6,001 nt of DNA, taken from Victivallales bacterium. Its GTDB lineage: Bacteria; Verrucomicrobiota; Lentisphaeria; Oligosphaerales; Oligosphaeraceae. Position 1 is the first letter of the stretch. Each line of letters starts with the position of its first letter. The stretch covers positions 1 through 6,001 of the forward strand of contig JAFZZD010000247.1 of the NCBI GenBank assembly GCA_017615955.1. Reading direction: 5' to 3'. The translations under genes were made by a program, and so were the position numbers. Shown here piece by piece: positions 5,789-6,001 of the stretch. The notes below the pieces were generated by a model. It was not told where the DNA came from. It did not search any database and saw nothing but the letters and a program-made list of their open reading frames with translations.

Positions 5789-6001
5789 ATGACTATTCTT
5801 CTATGTTTATTATCATTGGGATTCTTGCTATCTACACCTTGTGCTAATTGTTTTAATATTGGAGAAGAAAACACCGACCAACCTTATGAAAAAACAATAT
5901 ATGTCGATGTGTCACTAAACAATAAGCTTAAAAATGATGGGGATAATTTATATTTGCGTTGTTATGATAATTCTATTCACGAACAACCAGAAACCATCAC
6001 G
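5789..6001 (+). CDS. Partial secreted protein of unknown function, running off the right edge
   Basis: From ATG at 5789 the frame stays open for 71 codons to the last base, with no stop in a stretch of about 30% GC where stops are frequent by chance. The start MTILLCLLSLGFLLSTPCANC looks like a short export signal: a hydrophobic core at about residues 3-15, then a polar, acidic mature part (FNIGEENTDQPYEK, then KTIYVDVSLNN, which may be a beta strand). No clean lipobox is visible, although three cysteines fall at residues 6, 18 and 21. No Shine-Dalgarno precedes the ATG; the frame is open back to 5705, but only weaker TTG/GTG starts lie there. I cannot assign a family. It is divergent from the pseudopilin, and its base composition is unlike all the other genes here, which suggests a different origin. 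Confidence 0.55.
   Translation, partial: MTILLCLLSLGFLLSTPCANCFNIGEENTDQPYEKTIYVDVSLNNKLKNDGDNLYLRCYDNSIHEQPETIT

Overview
This window most likely comes from a Lentisphaerae (Victivallales-type) or related PVC-group bacterium. The clearest sign is the pseudopilin at 4789-5544. It joins a [24 protein letters not shown] leader helix to a C-terminal H-X9-DG motif, a protein type massively expanded in Lentisphaerae and Planctomycetes. The secreted glycoside-hydrolase-like protein and the GC-moderate coding sequence fit that reading. The assignment rests on family knowledge, not on a database search.

Layout: four complete genes all lie on the minus strand. Read in transcription order (right to left) they are: (1) a secreted or membrane-anchored type II/IV pseudopilin, 5544-4789; (2) an intergenic region (4554-4788) holding a perfect 10-bp hairpin and two 43-bp-period palindromic repeats; (3) a MraY/WecA-superfamily polyprenyl-phosphate sugar-phosphate transferase, 4553-3387, with MraY-like architecture but a replaced HHH motif; (4) an intergenic region (3183-3386) holding a composite palindromic element with three 26-bp tandem repeats, a perfect hairpin and near-perfect terminal inverted repeats; (5) a two-gene operon, 3182-34, in which an 860-residue secreted glycoside-hydrolase-like TIM-barrel protein overlaps a 189-residue secreted beta-sandwich protein by an ATGA.

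To the right of about position 5700 base composition drops sharply (hand count for 5701-6000: about 29% GC, against 63% in a sample line inside the hydrolase gene). A plus-strand reading frame with an apparent signal peptide starts at 5789 and runs off the window. It is divergent from the pseudopilin and may belong to a different, possibly acquired, segment.

Functional links: the two operon genes are probably exported together and act on a glycan outside the cytoplasm. The pseudopilin and the MraY-like gene appear to be independent units separated by repeat-rich spacers. No RNA gene, CRISPR array, transposase or classic U-tract terminator was seen. The most unusual material is the two structured intergenic repeat elements and the non-canonical MraY-like enzyme.
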